Of a stretch of 64,000 bases of DNA, positions 12,810 to 24,098 are shown in pieces. A model generated the notes under the pieces. That model ran no database searches and was not told the origin of the DNA. It saw only the letters and a program-made list of their open reading frames with translations. A program made the position numbers and the translations under genes. The DNA comes from Poecilobothrus nobilitatus. Taxonomy: Eukaryota > Arthropoda > Insecta > Diptera > Dolichopodidae. Every line of letters begins with the position of its first letter. Positions within the stretch are counted from its first letter, which is position 1. Location: the NCBI GenBank assembly GCA_947095535.1, contig OX352774.1:180790200-180854199 (forward strand), in the 5' to 3' direction.

Positions 12810-13245
12810 CATATTTTTTTTTTAATTTAGAGCGGGTGATGACCAAACTATTCCATTATTTAAATTATTCATTCTTAAGATAACTTTAAAGGTATATTGA
12901 TATACCAGCAGACTACAATTACATACGATGGGAAATGGTTCCATTTGACTGATTTTTATTTCAATGAATAAATTCATTATCATCATTATCATTACTATAA
13001 TATTTTTGGTTTCTTTTTAAATTTCTTTAATTTTTAGGAAGCAAACTACTTGTGTTATTTTACTATTATTCTACCAGCAATAATAAATTACAGAATTATA
13101 CTATGAAGACTATGAAGATATATAATGAAGAAAACCTATCCTATATCTTTTATATATCACAACTATAAGAATCTTCTGGATATTTTTTGTAAAAAAAAAA
13201 AAAAAAAAAAATACAAAAAACAAAAAAAATCTAAGCAGTAAAAGT

Positions 13246-13266
13246 AATGAATGAATGAATGAATGA
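13246..13266 (+). repeat. (GAAT)n microsatellite
   Basis: About five tandem GAAT units. Confidence 0.85.
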
Positions 13267-13734
13267 AATTGAGATAAATAAATCAAGAAAATGATAGTTA
13301 ATATGATATCAGAATAAGTTCTGCGCTGAAGATTCTTTTTAAAAGGGTTTAATTAGAATTAAAAAATACACATAGATGCAAATAAGATTCTTAATGAACT
13401 CAAGTGTATTTAAAAGTAATGGAAAAGAGCAAAAAAAAAAAAAAGGAACAAAAAATTTCTTGGTTTCATTAAAACTAATTATAGAACGATATATACATTA
13501 TATAGGTAAAAATAAGAAATAAAAGTGAATTTTAATATTAATTTAAAAGCTAATGAAAAAAAAAAAGATAAAATGACATTTAATTAATTGTTAGGTTTAT
13601 AAATTTAAAAGATAAGATGGGGTATATATTAAAGTTTCATTCGATATTTTTAAATTGGTGCTGTAGATAAAAAAAAGTAATTAGGAAAATTTTATAAGGT
13701 GGTTGTTGTTTGGTAAAAGTTCTATCGTAGAGGT

Positions 13735-13935
13735 TTGATATAGATATCTGTCGTTACACTTGAGTCGTACAATTCGTTGTACACTACATGAGATACTCAT
13801 TTTTAACAGCAGATCATCCAGCTAGCCAATACTTCTAAAGAACTGGATGATGGTTCCCTGGTCTACCTCCCACCTTTCGGAGAGATCTTCCCAGTAACCC
13901 CTTTCTCAAGGTTGCTCTCCTTTCATATTCTATCG
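13735..13935. other. Unidentified GC-balanced island
   Basis: About 200 bases of distinctly more balanced composition inside AT-rich DNA. It includes CATCCAGCTAGCC and, further on, CTGGATGATGG, which form a short imperfect inverted repeat. On the minus strand one frame reads GRSLRKVGGRPGNHHP before a stop, which has the feel of an old transposon ORF. I cannot name a family. Confidence 0.3.
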
Positions 13936-15240
13936 TTGATTCAATTTTGAAATTTTATAATATCTAAATTGTTTAGGCCATTAAGCGACAACTGATAATT
14001 GACGGCATAAATTCATTTATTTAGTATCAAATTTCAATAAAATGAATCTCCTAAAACATATGCTATTCTTTTAGAAGTAATTATTTTTTTTTCAGAATAA
14101 AAGAAAATCTGGATGATTTTTTTAATTTTCATTGAACCAAAAACTAACGTAAAAACAAAAGAAAGAAAAATAACAAAAAAAAAAAAAATGTGATGTTACG
14201 CAAAAATAAAGTTCCTCATTCCGTAAAAGAAAAATGACATGAGTCATGTTTTTTTTCTCGTATCTTTTTGATAATGATAAACTTCTTAAACATTATTAAG
14301 ATGCAATTTGATACATTTAATTTTTATTTTTTGCATTCATTGCAATTTTATTGTTTGTTGTTTTTATTTTGTTTTTTTTTTTTAAAGACAAACTACCAAC
14401 CATTTAAAATAAGAGAGGAAGTGGAGAAAAAAAAGAAAATGAGGAGGAGGAAATGAGAAAAATAAATTGATATATTATATCCATTTATTAATTTCTGTAT
14501 TTTTTTTTTTTCTTTTTTTTTTTTTTGCAGAGATCACTAATAAACGAACCGGAAAGTAAGGAATGAATAAAAATAAAATTTATTCATAAAGAAAATTTCG
14601 TTGCAATGTATTTGAAAGAAAAATAATAGAAATTTAAGAATAAAAAGAAGATGTAGGAGAATGGGCTGTGGAAAGTTAAAACAAGAAAAAAAAAACAGAA
14701 AAAGAAAAAATAATAATAACAATCTGTTATTAGGTAATAAGTTAAAAGAAATGCAATGATATGCAAAATAATTTTTTTCATATTTTTTCCTTTTTTTTGT
14801 TACAGTATTGGATACCTATACTATTTTTTTTTTTTTTTGCATTGCTGAGAATCTGATGATTTTCAAATTTACATACACTAAGAGGACAAAGAGAGAACCA
14901 CAAAATTTTGATAATTTGTTTACCAAAGATATCTTTCTGTTAACAGGAAGCTTACGTTTATAAAGCGGCTGTTTGACATAATAACTCCTTTTATCAATTA
15001 GTTTTAGAATTAACGCATAGGATGAATTGATGGGTGATGGTTTTTGTAAGTCCGATATTAATTTTAAGACTAGATTTCTTTACGTTTAAAATTTTTACGT
15101 TTTGATAAAATTTAGTTTTTACTAATGGTTTTAAATTTTTATAGAAGTTTAATGATATTCTAATTTAGAAATTTAACATAACCATTATACGATTTTTATT
15201 TTCACGTTAAATTTGTTAATTAGGTTTTTCATTTTAGTAT
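13936..15240. other. AT-rich non-coding stretch
   Basis: Poly(A), poly(T) and purine-rich runs only. The Phe-rich or Lys-rich ORFs near 14,268-14,781 arise from these runs. Confidence 0.6.
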
Positions 15241-15256
15241 GTCAAAGTTCATATTT

Positions 15257-15825
15257 AGCACATTTTCAAAAAATTTTCAAAAAATGTGCTTATTAGTTTC
15301 ACTCTGTCCGTCTGTCCATCTATCCATCCGCCTAAGTGTTTACATAATTTTTACACCGTTTTAAATAAAGCAATGAAATTTTAACTACGAATATGCATCG
15401 CCAAAAAACTAATTTTGTAAGACAACTTTTTTCTGTATCTCTACTCGTTACGGAGCTTCAGCCCTACAAAGTTCGAAAAAGTTCTGTCTTTAAGTTGTTA
15501 TAATACAGGTTCTATGTGGTATATTTTCAATTTAGAAACACCAAACGATACCTGGTTTTATAAACTTTATAAATATATATAAAATAAATATATGGCTTTG
15601 CCATGCGGTATTTTAATATACCGTTATGTGCAATTAAATATTTGCAAAAAATTTCGACCTCTTCTATCCTTCAAACGGTTTAACTTAGAAGCTTGAAATT
15701 TTGAGAGGTGTTAGATCTTTGAAAATAAGTACGAGTCATTTCAGGAAATATTTTTGTGTCACCCCCCCGCTTAGGGGGGTGTTCAAATTTTTTTGAAGTA
15801 ATATACAAAAAATAAAGCTCCAACC
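15257..15825 (+). repeat. Dispersed fly-type repeat, family B, copy 1
   Basis: It begins with an inverted repeat (AGCACATTTT at 15,257-15,266 and its complement at 15,281-15,290), then GTCCGTCTGTCCATC. After that come blocks such as GCAATGAAATTTTAACTAC, CGTTACGGAGCTTCAGC, CACCAAACGATACC and AGTACGAGTCATTTCAGG. These blocks reappear in the same order in reverse complement at 53,935-54,650. A GC-rich palindromic run, CCCCCCGCTTAGGGGGG, sits near 15,764. No ORF survives. The structure suggests a non-autonomous element or the untranslated part of a larger one. Confidence 0.65.
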
Positions 15826-17325
15826 TTATATATTTGTTTGTCACCGTATAATTGACAAAAGTGTGATTTAATTTTTTTCAATTTTTCCTATTGTTTTCAT
15901 TATTATTCATAATTTCATTAATAAAATACATAATTTATATTATTATAAATTTATTTTTCAATATATCTACTCTTTTCTCTCTAAATTTAAGTTTATTATG
16001 GATTATTTTTTAATTTTGGAAATGTGTTGTTTTGAAAACCTTTGGTTTTTTCCATTACTTTTTTTTTATTACAATCCCTTTAAAAACAAAACTGTATTAC
16101 AAAAAAAATCTGGGTTTATTTTGTGGCCTACCAGTGTAAAAACAAATATAATATTTATCTATACCTGAATCAATAATTGCAACAAAATTTTTAAAGGACA
16201 AAAGCAAAAAAAAAAAAAAATATTTAAATTTCACAATTTACTGCTACTCCTACTTCCACAATGGATGAGAATTAGAATGTCATTGTCTTTCATTTCGTTT
16301 TATTTTTTTTTTTGTTTTTTTTTCAAGTTTTCAACTAAATTGATTTGAAATGCATTTTTGCAGTTTTTTTCTTTGCAATTTTCCATCATTTCTTATTCTG
16401 TCAAACTTAAATGAATTTATTTTGACTTAAGAATAGTTAATTTAAGTAATTTGTTTTTTTTTTTAATATTCTCAAATGAATTCTTCAACATTGTCATTGT
16501 TAAGGAATTAATTTGAAAACTGGAAATAGTTTTGAGAATAGTTTTTTTACATTTTACAGAACAAAACTGATTGTTATTTTTCCTGACAAATTGTATTAAT
16601 ACGATTGTGAAAGAAAATGTGGGAGAATTCTATAAAATATTTTTTTAAATATTTATAGACAGAAAAATGGTATATATTTGAAAGTGATTCCGTCACAATT
16701 TCTATTTTAAAATCCATTTTGTTTTTTATTATAGAAAATGTTTTGAAGGATAAGTATTATGACGTATCTTAAATTATTTGTATTATCTTATGGGTGATTT
16801 ACATTTTCCAAAATATGTAGCAGTCTTTGCTTTTTTATTCTTGAATTAAATTAATCTAAATCATCTAAATCATGCCTTTTTCTATCTGTGATTAACTTTT
16901 TATTTCTGTGGATTGTCAGGTTTTATATTACTACTCTATTTTAAATATATAACAAAAATCTCGCTTAACAACAAAACAAAATTAACAAAAGTTAATACAC
17001 TTTGCCAGGAGCTAAGGTGATAAGATGTGTTAAACGAAAAACATTTGGAGACAATAGACATACAAGTGAATTATATAAGTTATTATATACAAACGAACTA
17101 CAAATAAATAATTGGTTTCCCTTGAGTTATCCTGATTAAAATGTTCCCTTTATTTTAAATGAGACATATAACACTTAAATACCCGTAAGTGAGTGATCAT
17201 ACTCATTACTTTCATCCAATGACGAATATTGAAGACGAATTTAAAAGTTTTAGTGTTTTATCATTTAAACAAGAGCAATTATTATATTTTTGATTAGATT
17301 ATTTAAGTATTGCAACACAGAAAAA
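15826..17325. other. AT-rich non-coding stretch
   Basis: Nothing recognisable beyond homopolymer tracts. Confidence 0.6.
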
Positions 17326-17337
17326 CCATGTGCTAAT

Positions 17338-17530
17338 TTTTTTTTTTTTAATGTATTTCTCTGCCACATAAATGTGGATAGGAAATTACTCAACCTTTCC
17401 TGTTCAGACGTGGCTGTAAACGTCGTAAGGGGGAATAACTCTTACGACATGTGTGGGATTCAAACCCACACTCTTACGGTGGTTGCAGCGTATTTTATGC
17501 GCCCTTACCCACTAGGCCACCGAGGCTCCT
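17338..17530 (-). mobile_element. tRNA-derived SINE, well preserved
   Basis: SINEs are short retroposons transcribed by RNA polymerase III and mobilised by LINE machinery. Read on the minus strand, this copy starts GCCTCGGTGGCC and has an A box TGGCCTAGTGG (plus-strand 17,509-17,519) and a B box GGTTTGAATCC (17,456-17,466). These are about 43 bases apart, as in tRNA genes, and the B box lies in a perfect T-arm (GTGGG and CCCAC). A non-tRNA body containing two TTACGAC/GTCGTAA copies follows, and the element ends in poly(A) (poly(T) on the plus strand, 17,338-17,349). It is flanked by a perfect 12-base direct repeat, CCATGTGCTAAT, at 17,326-17,337 and 17,531-17,542. The chance 83-codon ORF across it has no meaning. 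A diverged plus-strand copy is at 44.7 kb. Confidence 0.88.
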
Positions 17531-17542
17531 CCATGTGCTAAT

Positions 17543-19770
17543 AATCTGCACCTCAACTTTTGAATAAAACAAAATTTTGCTAACAATTATTGCATTTTTA
17601 ATTATGTATGTCGAAAGAAAATAATGAAATAATTTTAAAGGATATTTAGAAAATCTGTCACATGATGCAAATAATTATTTTTCATTTAAGCATTTAGTTA
17701 CAATTAATTAATACATAATAAGGAAGTAATGAATAAAATAAGTTATAATGATATCGAAATATTTTCAATTTAATCAGTTATTTCTTTTAATGCTGCTAGT
17801 AAAATTCAAATGCATTTCCTGCATATACCAATAGAAAATTTCTTGGATTGAAAAATACTAAATAATTTAATAATAATAACAATAATAATACAAATAATCT
17901 TGATTCTTTGATTCGTACTCCCTAAGGAGAATAAAATTCGATTTAAATTTAAGAAAATCTTTTGATTTCTAAATTAAATATTGTAAAATATTTCAATTCC
18001 CATAGAACAAATGGAAAAGAATATTAAATACTATTTTGTTTTTCAATGCAAAAATATGACAAAAGTATTTATTTGTTCATTATATTTTATTATGATCTAT
18101 AGATTATATTAAAAAGTACTGGTTTTATTCATTACTTTTTGAATTAAACTAAATATTTGATAATCATCAATACATCAATATAAAATTTAATTTTAACATA
18201 TATTATATTGTAACGTACATATTTAAATAATTAAAATTATTTGACGTTTTCTGAATTTCAGGATAATCATTAATTACTTTATAGTACTTTTTACTATATT
18301 TTAAGGAATTTGCAAGTCAATTAAATGATCATTAAAAAATCAATTAAAAATAATTATAGAAAATCAAAATTTTCCAAATTTTCCTTTCACCTGTAACGTA
18401 GTTGGTGTTATTATCAAATTTTTGACAACAAACATTTAATATATCATCAATGATATCTAGAATTTCCATATCTATTTAAAAATATTACAACCTACCTTAA
18501 TATAAATATTTCTATTGTTTTAATTCAAACTTATTATGTATCAAACATGTTTGATCATACATACCTATAATTGAAATGTTTCTCATACCACTTAATTATA
18601 ATTATTATTATATTTTTTCTTTTTAAATTAACTTTAAAAACGCAAGAATTTTAATGAGATTCTTTCTATAAAAAGTTAGAAAAAAGAAAATATTAGAGAC
18701 GTATCTTCCATTGCGTTTTTTTTTTCAAATTATTTTAAATAATAAAAAAAAAAAATAAATAAATACTTTGCAGTCATTTAGGTCAACAAAACGTTCATTT
18801 TTTCCACAATATCTTCTATAATTTTTTTTTTTTTATGCTGTTGTTCTTTAACAAAAAAAAAAAAACAAAAAACACGCTAGACAACAACATTACAATTACG
18901 GAAGCTGGAAATAAATACAGCAAAAACAAAAAACTCTGCATAATAATCTTAATTACAAATAGGTACATATGTATATCTATCTGCGTATATGTCTCCAACA
19001 ATCTATTACTGACCTATTTTTTTAACTTCAAATATCATCATCATTTTTATCATCATTATCGTTATCTTGCCAAGCAATCAAAGACATTCCAATAGATATT
19101 TAGATTCATAACTGTTAACATTAAATATCAGCAAAAAAAAAGCAAAAAAATCAAAAAAAAAATAAAAAAATACAAAACAGGAATAAATCAGTTAATAATG
19201 CAATGCAATCTAATGTAATGTCCATAGGAATGAATCAGAATCAGAATTAAAATGCCATTTAGACAGCAACTGTATACCATAGCAATCATATCATATATAA
19301 ACACAACAATAATAAAAACAATCAAAAAAATAAAAAAATGCAGCCTATAACAGAATTTTTTAAAAAGCAGATGCTGTACCATTAAGAATATTTTTTTTTT
19401 TTTTTTTTTTTTTGCCGTTGGTGCTTCAAGTTTTATATTGTATGAATTGAATCAAGCTACAATAGGAAAAATTGAAACAAAAAAAAAGATAAGAAATATC
19501 GTTTCTTTGTATGTCATTTATAGTAACGACTATAAAATTATAGTTGCAATTTATTTGTTGTTTTTGTCTGTAGTCGCGCACAACAAAATTCAATGTAAAT
19601 CAAGTTTTTAACTCTGATAGAGTAATAAGTATATCTGTATATATATTATATGTGTATATACTGTAGTGCATAATTTCCTTCTTTTTCTTTAAATATGATT
19701 GAATATAGCCGGTAAATTTTATTTAAAATGATAAGCTGTAGAGAATCCAATAAAAAAAAAAAGAATTGTA
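17543..19770. other. AT-rich non-coding stretch
   Basis: No gene is seen. A 23-base poly(T) run is at 19,391-19,413. Short ORFs near 18,816-19,382 lie on both strands of low-complexity DNA. Confidence 0.6.
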
Positions 19771-19774
19771 TTCA

Positions 19775-20392
19775 TTATACCCTACATATAAAGTGTAGGG
19801 TATATTAACTTTGGTATGGAGTTTGTAATCACCAAAAGGAAGCGAGTTAGATTTGGACATGTATATATATTCTGAATCACGATCACCTCCTGAGTCGATT
19901 TAACGATGTCCGTCCGTCCGTCCGTTCGCACGATAATTCAAAAACTAGTAAAGCTATCTTGATGAAATTTATATAGTATAGGTTACTAATTACGAAAGGA
20001 AAGGCTAAGTTCGAATCTGGACAAAATCGGTCCATGGATTTGGATTCTGGAAACTTCCGGACGAGCACAAGAGCAAACGAGCGTATCTCCAAAACCAACA
20101 AAAGTAGTACCTTTAAATTTGTACAATGGTGTTCTGGCATGTTTTCTTTATGTCCGTGAAATGAATTTGAACCACACGCCTCCCGAGGACTAACAAGCAT
20201 ATCTTCGAAATTAATAAAATTAGAAACTTGAAATTTTTTACAAGCGTGTGAAGCATATCCCAAGAGGATGCCTCTTTTACGTTCCTGAAATTCGAGTTGA
20301 ATAAGACAGAAAAGGGAAAAAGTTCAAGCAGCTGCCAAAAAACTTATGGATTTTTAATTTAATTCGAATTATTCAGGTGTAGGGTATTAATA
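19775..20392 (+). repeat. Hairpin-headed GTCCGTCC dispersed repeat, family A, copy 1
   Basis: It opens with the hairpin ATACCCTACA...TGTAGGGTAT, a perfect 10-bp stem near 19,778-19,803. It ends with another TGTAGGGTATTA near 20,373-20,384, so the two ends are also inverted with respect to each other. The interior carries GAGTTTGTAATCACC, GAAGCGAGTTAGAT, a GAGTCGATTTAACGATG block and four GTCC tandem units, then a series of ATTCAAAAACTAGTAAAGCT-like lines. Repeats of this general design are widespread in fly genomes. The 126-codon antisense ORF at 19,883-20,263 lies inside it and shows no domain. An inverted copy is at 41.93-42.46 kb. Confidence 0.75.
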
Positions 20393-21860
20393 AATCGGTT
20401 GCATCGATTTACTGTTACATTTACATCTTGGCAGAAATTTAGATTTTTTGTGGCTTCTAAAATAAACATGCATTTGAATATTTTAAACTTGCTAGGAAGT
20501 TTCAATCATTTAAATAATAATTATAAATAAAAGAGTTTTGAAAAAAATATATTGTAACTACATTGAAAAAACGGAAGAAAATATTAAAAGGTACGTTTGA
20601 TCATTTCATTAAAACTGCGTTGTGTCAATTTAGATGAGAAATTACACATTTTGAAATGAAAAAAAAAAAAATGGTTATTATAATTTTTTGTTCAATTTCA
20701 TTAATTGAAAAAAAAAAAAAAAATTGAATTGAAGGTATACTATATATGTATATATAATAAATATAAAAAACAGCGAGCTGAAAAAGAAATAGTAATACAA
20801 ATGACTAGACATTTTTTTCTTTCTGTTATTAAAATAGTCGATATAGTGCGCCGTACCATATTTGTTCTAATCCAGTTACAAGACTTTAAAATTTTTTATT
20901 TTTTTTTTTATTATAACTATTCTACAGATTTATATTGAAAATTTATCTTATAGATAAAAAATGCATTAATTGCAATAAATTTTGAGTTACAATGCTTACC
21001 ACTTAATTTTTCTTAGTTTCTTAAATAAAAAAAAGATACATTTTTCTTAAGATATATCCTAAGATTTTCATGTATTACATATATCCATTTCCTATTATTA
21101 TTGAAATTAAAAAGAGATTTTGGTTCGATTATGATGAAATAGAGACAAAATAAAAAAGCAAATAAATGGTATAAAATTCTAAATAAGGAATAACTTAGAA
21201 AAATGAGGTTAAATATTTTTTCTTTAATCATATATTACTGCAATTTAATGTGGAAAAAAAAAATTTTTTTTTATTGAATGAAAATTTATTATAAATAATG
21301 TTAACTATTAGGTTATAATGTAAGACATATATATTTTTTTTTATTTTTCACCTTTTTTTTTTTTTTTGTTTTTGTATTTTTGTATTAAGTGGTTCTGATC
21401 GTAATTGGGCGCTTTACCTGACAGTAGGATAGTAAACAAAAAATAAAAAATAAATACGATAAAAAAAAAGAAAAAAATGAAATAAAAAATAAAGTAACTT
21501 GTTTAACCAGTTTTATACCAAAATCCTCTCAATTCATAGTAAAATCCAAGTTTTATGCAGAAAAGATAATGATAAAAATGTTTGTATTCACAAACTATAA
21601 GATCCTTGGAAAATTGAAGAAAACTTTAATAAATTATAATACAAAATATATTTATTGAATGAAATTTCAAAAAAGAAATGTATGTTTGACTAAAAATGAA
21701 AGTTTTATAATCTTTGAGCATAGAATTTTTAATTACAAAAAAAAAAAAAAAACTAAGTTCTATAGGTAAATTGTTAGACCTAATAGGTACCGTGCATTTT
21801 AAACTTGGTAAACGTTATGAATCGTAAGCTAAGTTAATAACAACTTTAATAATTTTATTA
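20393..21860. other. AT-rich non-coding stretch
   Basis: Nothing recognisable; low-complexity DNA with poly(A) and poly(T). Confidence 0.6.
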
Positions 21861-21863
21861 TTA

Positions 21864-22322
21864 TTAATGTTCCATATGCTTCAACTTGCATAAAATCTGA
21901 TAATACATTGTAGTTTGCAGATATTTTTTTTCTTTTGCTATCATAAGTATGATATTACTGATATTTTTTTTTGTACTTTCAGTCGTAAAATAAACTCGAT
22001 TGTATTTCGAAAAAGATTTTATTTCCCAATGGTCTATTATGCTAAGAAAATAAGCTAGAAAATATTTATAGCAGCCGCTACCTTCATTTACCGTGAAGCT
22101 CACATTATATTGTTTAGAAGAAATTGTCAATTCTGGTAGAGGCAGCGTGTCCTCATGGGATGTGGTATTGAATTTGATTTTCAGGCAAAATATTGTTTCA
22201 GAGGCAGGTTCAGCTTATATAAAGTTTTCAACTACACAAGTTTTCTTAGGTAAAACAAGACAAGTCTTCGGCTGTGTAGATTTACTGTTATGCAGAACTT
22301 TAAAGATTGTATTAAAAGATAT
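21864..22322 (-). pseudogene. Unrecognised coding-like relic, 153 codons with one internal stop
   Basis: On the minus strand a single frame stays open from 22,322 down to the stop at 21,864, broken only by one TAA at 22,215-22,217. The translation is complex and protein-like, for example STQPKTCLVLPKKTC near the start, LKIKFNTTSHEDTLPLPELT and SFTVNEGSGCYKYFLAYFLS in the middle, and FSKYNRVYFTTESTKKN later. The final 30 residues are more lysine- and isoleucine-rich. The first 100 codons are clearly less AT-biased than the flanks, with third positions of mixed type. I recognise no family. It could be a fragment of a retroposed or duplicated host gene, an exon with a real or sequencing-error stop, or a piece of an unfamiliar mobile element. 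The opposite-strand 77-codon ORF at 22,093-22,326 is probably its shadow. Confidence 0.45.
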
Positions 22323-22595
22323 TTAGTTTTATGTATTATTCATTAAAACGATTCTACCAATATTCGCCATTCACTATATATAAATAGCCAGCTAAAAAAA
22401 TTTTATATTTAGGTGGAAAATATTTGAAATATTTCAAGGATCTTCCATTTAATTATTTTAGGTATCAGAATTGATACATTTTTTGTAAAAAAAAAATCTT
22501 TAAATTGAACTAGTAATAACTTATCCATAATGACAGTTTAAGTTTATGTTAGCGTATTTTTAAAAAATATATACAATTTTTATTTTAACTCAAAA

Positions 22596-22757
22596 CATTT
22601 TTACTTTAAATGAATATTTTCTAATTTAAGTGAAGAGATTTTTACTTTAATTGAAGACTTTTTTACTTAAGTGAATATTTTCTTATTAAGTAAGGACATT
22701 TTCACTTTAAGTGAATATTTGTTACATTTTTATTTTAAATGAGGAATTTTTACTTCA
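22596..22757 (+). repeat. Tandem array of a ~20-bp unit, left arm
   Basis: Eight or nine diverged copies of a unit close to ATTTTTACTTTAAGTGAAGA follow one another. The unit recurs in the opposite orientation at 22,944-22,992 and 23,229-23,275, which makes the two arrays inverted arms of one structure. Confidence 0.7.
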
Positions 22758-22806
22758 GTAATTTATGTTGAATAAATATTTAATATACATATATTTAAAT
22801 TATGTA

Positions 22807-22809
<3 letters not shown>

Positions 22810-22851
<42 letters not shown>
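22810..22851. repeat. (AT)20 microsatellite
   Basis: An uninterrupted dinucleotide run of about 40 bases between the two arms of the 20-bp repeat array. Confidence 0.95.
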
Positions 22852-22853
<2 letters not shown>

Positions 22854-22943
22854 GACCAGATATTTATGTATCTTTTATGTTTATGCAGATTGTATATATG
22901 TATATTATATATAATTTTTTAATTTAATTTTTATTATACGAAT

Positions 22944-23275
22944 GTCTTCAAGTAAAGTAAAAATTTCTTCACTTGAAGTAAAAAATCTTCACTTTTTTTT
23001 TAGTTTTTTTGCGAGGGTAGGTGGGAATTATCGAAAGACACTATAGAGAAGTGAAAACGAGTCCTCTATGAGTGTGTGGGACTTTAACCCACTAAACACC
23101 ACCTCCTTTTTTTGACTAGAGGAAGTTGACTGAGGGAATGAAAATAGATTTCAAATTGGCAGGCATATTGTGAACAAAGTTGTTAATATTCACCTTGAAT
23201 CTTTGCACGTTATAAATGTAAACTAAAAATGTCTTCGTTTAAAGTAGAAGTGTCTTCAGTTAAAGTAAAACAGGT
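22944..23275 (-). repeat. Inverted arm of the 20-bp array, interrupted
   Basis: Units such as GTCTTCAAGTAAAGTAAAAA (22,944 on) and GTCTTCAGTTAAAGTAAAAC (23,252 on) are reverse complements of the left-arm unit. Between 22,993 and 23,228 the array is split by a LINE 3' fragment. Inverted arms made of short tandem repeats are the hallmark of foldback-type DNA elements. No terminal target duplication could be fixed. Confidence 0.6.
22993..23228 (-). mobile_element. LINE 3'-end fragment with poly(A), copy 1
   Basis: Read on the minus strand, it passes through GGAGGTGGTGTTTAGTGGG, a CCCACACACTCATAGAGGAC block, GTGTCTTTCGATAATTCC and CCCTCGCAAAAAAA, and ends in an A-rich tail. The same order (GAGGTGGCGTTT, GTGTCTTTCGAAATTC, CCTCGCAAAAAAA) occurs at 58.2-58.6 kb in the same orientation. 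A shared 3' tail with A-rich end on 5'-truncated copies is the expected pattern of LINE insertions; the clade is not determined. It interrupts the 20-bp repeat array. Confidence 0.55.
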
Positions 23276-24098
23276 ATAATTATAGTTTTTTCAAGTCAAG
23301 TCAAGTTTGAATTAATCTATAACTCATCGGAATATCTTATTTAGAATAACTCCACATTCTTAGCTTTTTAAACAGAAAAATTGTATTTCAAGTTGTAGGT
23401 TATGCCTCCTTAATTTTATTTTTATACAAAAAAAAGAAAGCAAGAAAATATTATTAAAGGTGGACAAACTAGAAATTTTCTTATTTTTTTTTTCCATACT
23501 ACCTATGTTTTTTATTTATGTTTAAACTATACTATACTAGAAATAAAACTTCTCAGCGAATTTCGGTGTTATAGTAATATTATGCATATAGTAAGAGAAA
23601 AGATATAAAAAAAACCTGATTTTTTTTTTATTTATTTTGCGTAATTTTAATAAAACTTTAATTAGATAATCCACCATCGCACTATTCATATTAACTTCCT
23701 GATATGTTATAATTTGATGTCGTAACTTATATACAGGAAACAGGGAATTAATTTAATAAAAATTCTCTCGCTTTAAAATTCTTAAAAATATATTTAAAAG
23801 TTAATTTCATCATCTTGAATGATGTCATTTACAAACGAATCTAATAATTTAATCACTTGATTAAGATTAAATGGATAAACGCACTAATAATGGTGCATTA
23901 TTTTCTTTACTTAAATATTTTTACCTGTCGTAAAAGAAAATGTTAACTTAATGAATTGTCATGATAAACAGAATGTACAAGACAGACTATACAAACATTT
24001 TGCAAATAATTTAATATCTATTTAAGTTTAAAAAGACCCTTCGACTCCTTCAGAAAAGTTGAAGTTTCGTTAACTTAAGCGTGAGTCGTATTCTAACA

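Larger units (their letters stand above)
10480..13730. other. AT-rich non-coding stretch
   Basis: No coding sequence is seen. It contains the hairpin at 11,384-11,439, an AT microsatellite at 12,786-12,809, a GAAT repeat near 13,246-13,266 and long A runs. Confidence 0.6.

Noticed and set aside
17338..17530. A functional tRNA gene
   Set aside because: It has A and B boxes, but the 5' and 3' acceptor strands do not pair, and the element continues into a non-tRNA body with poly(A) and a target duplication, so it is a SINE.
17290..17541. 83-codon plus-strand ORF
   Set aside because: It is an antisense reading through the SINE and its poly(T).
19883..20263. 126-codon minus-strand ORF, the longest in the window
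   Set aside because: It lies wholly inside the hairpin/GTCCGTCC repeat and has no recognisable domain; the 42-kb copy does not preserve it.
22093..22326. 77-codon plus-strand ORF as a gene
   Set aside because: The opposite strand has a longer open frame with more protein-like composition, so this is probably its shadow.
22810..22851. Replication origin or matrix-attachment site
   Set aside because: It is a plain AT microsatellite; similar runs occur at 12.8, 49.6 and 63.1 kb.
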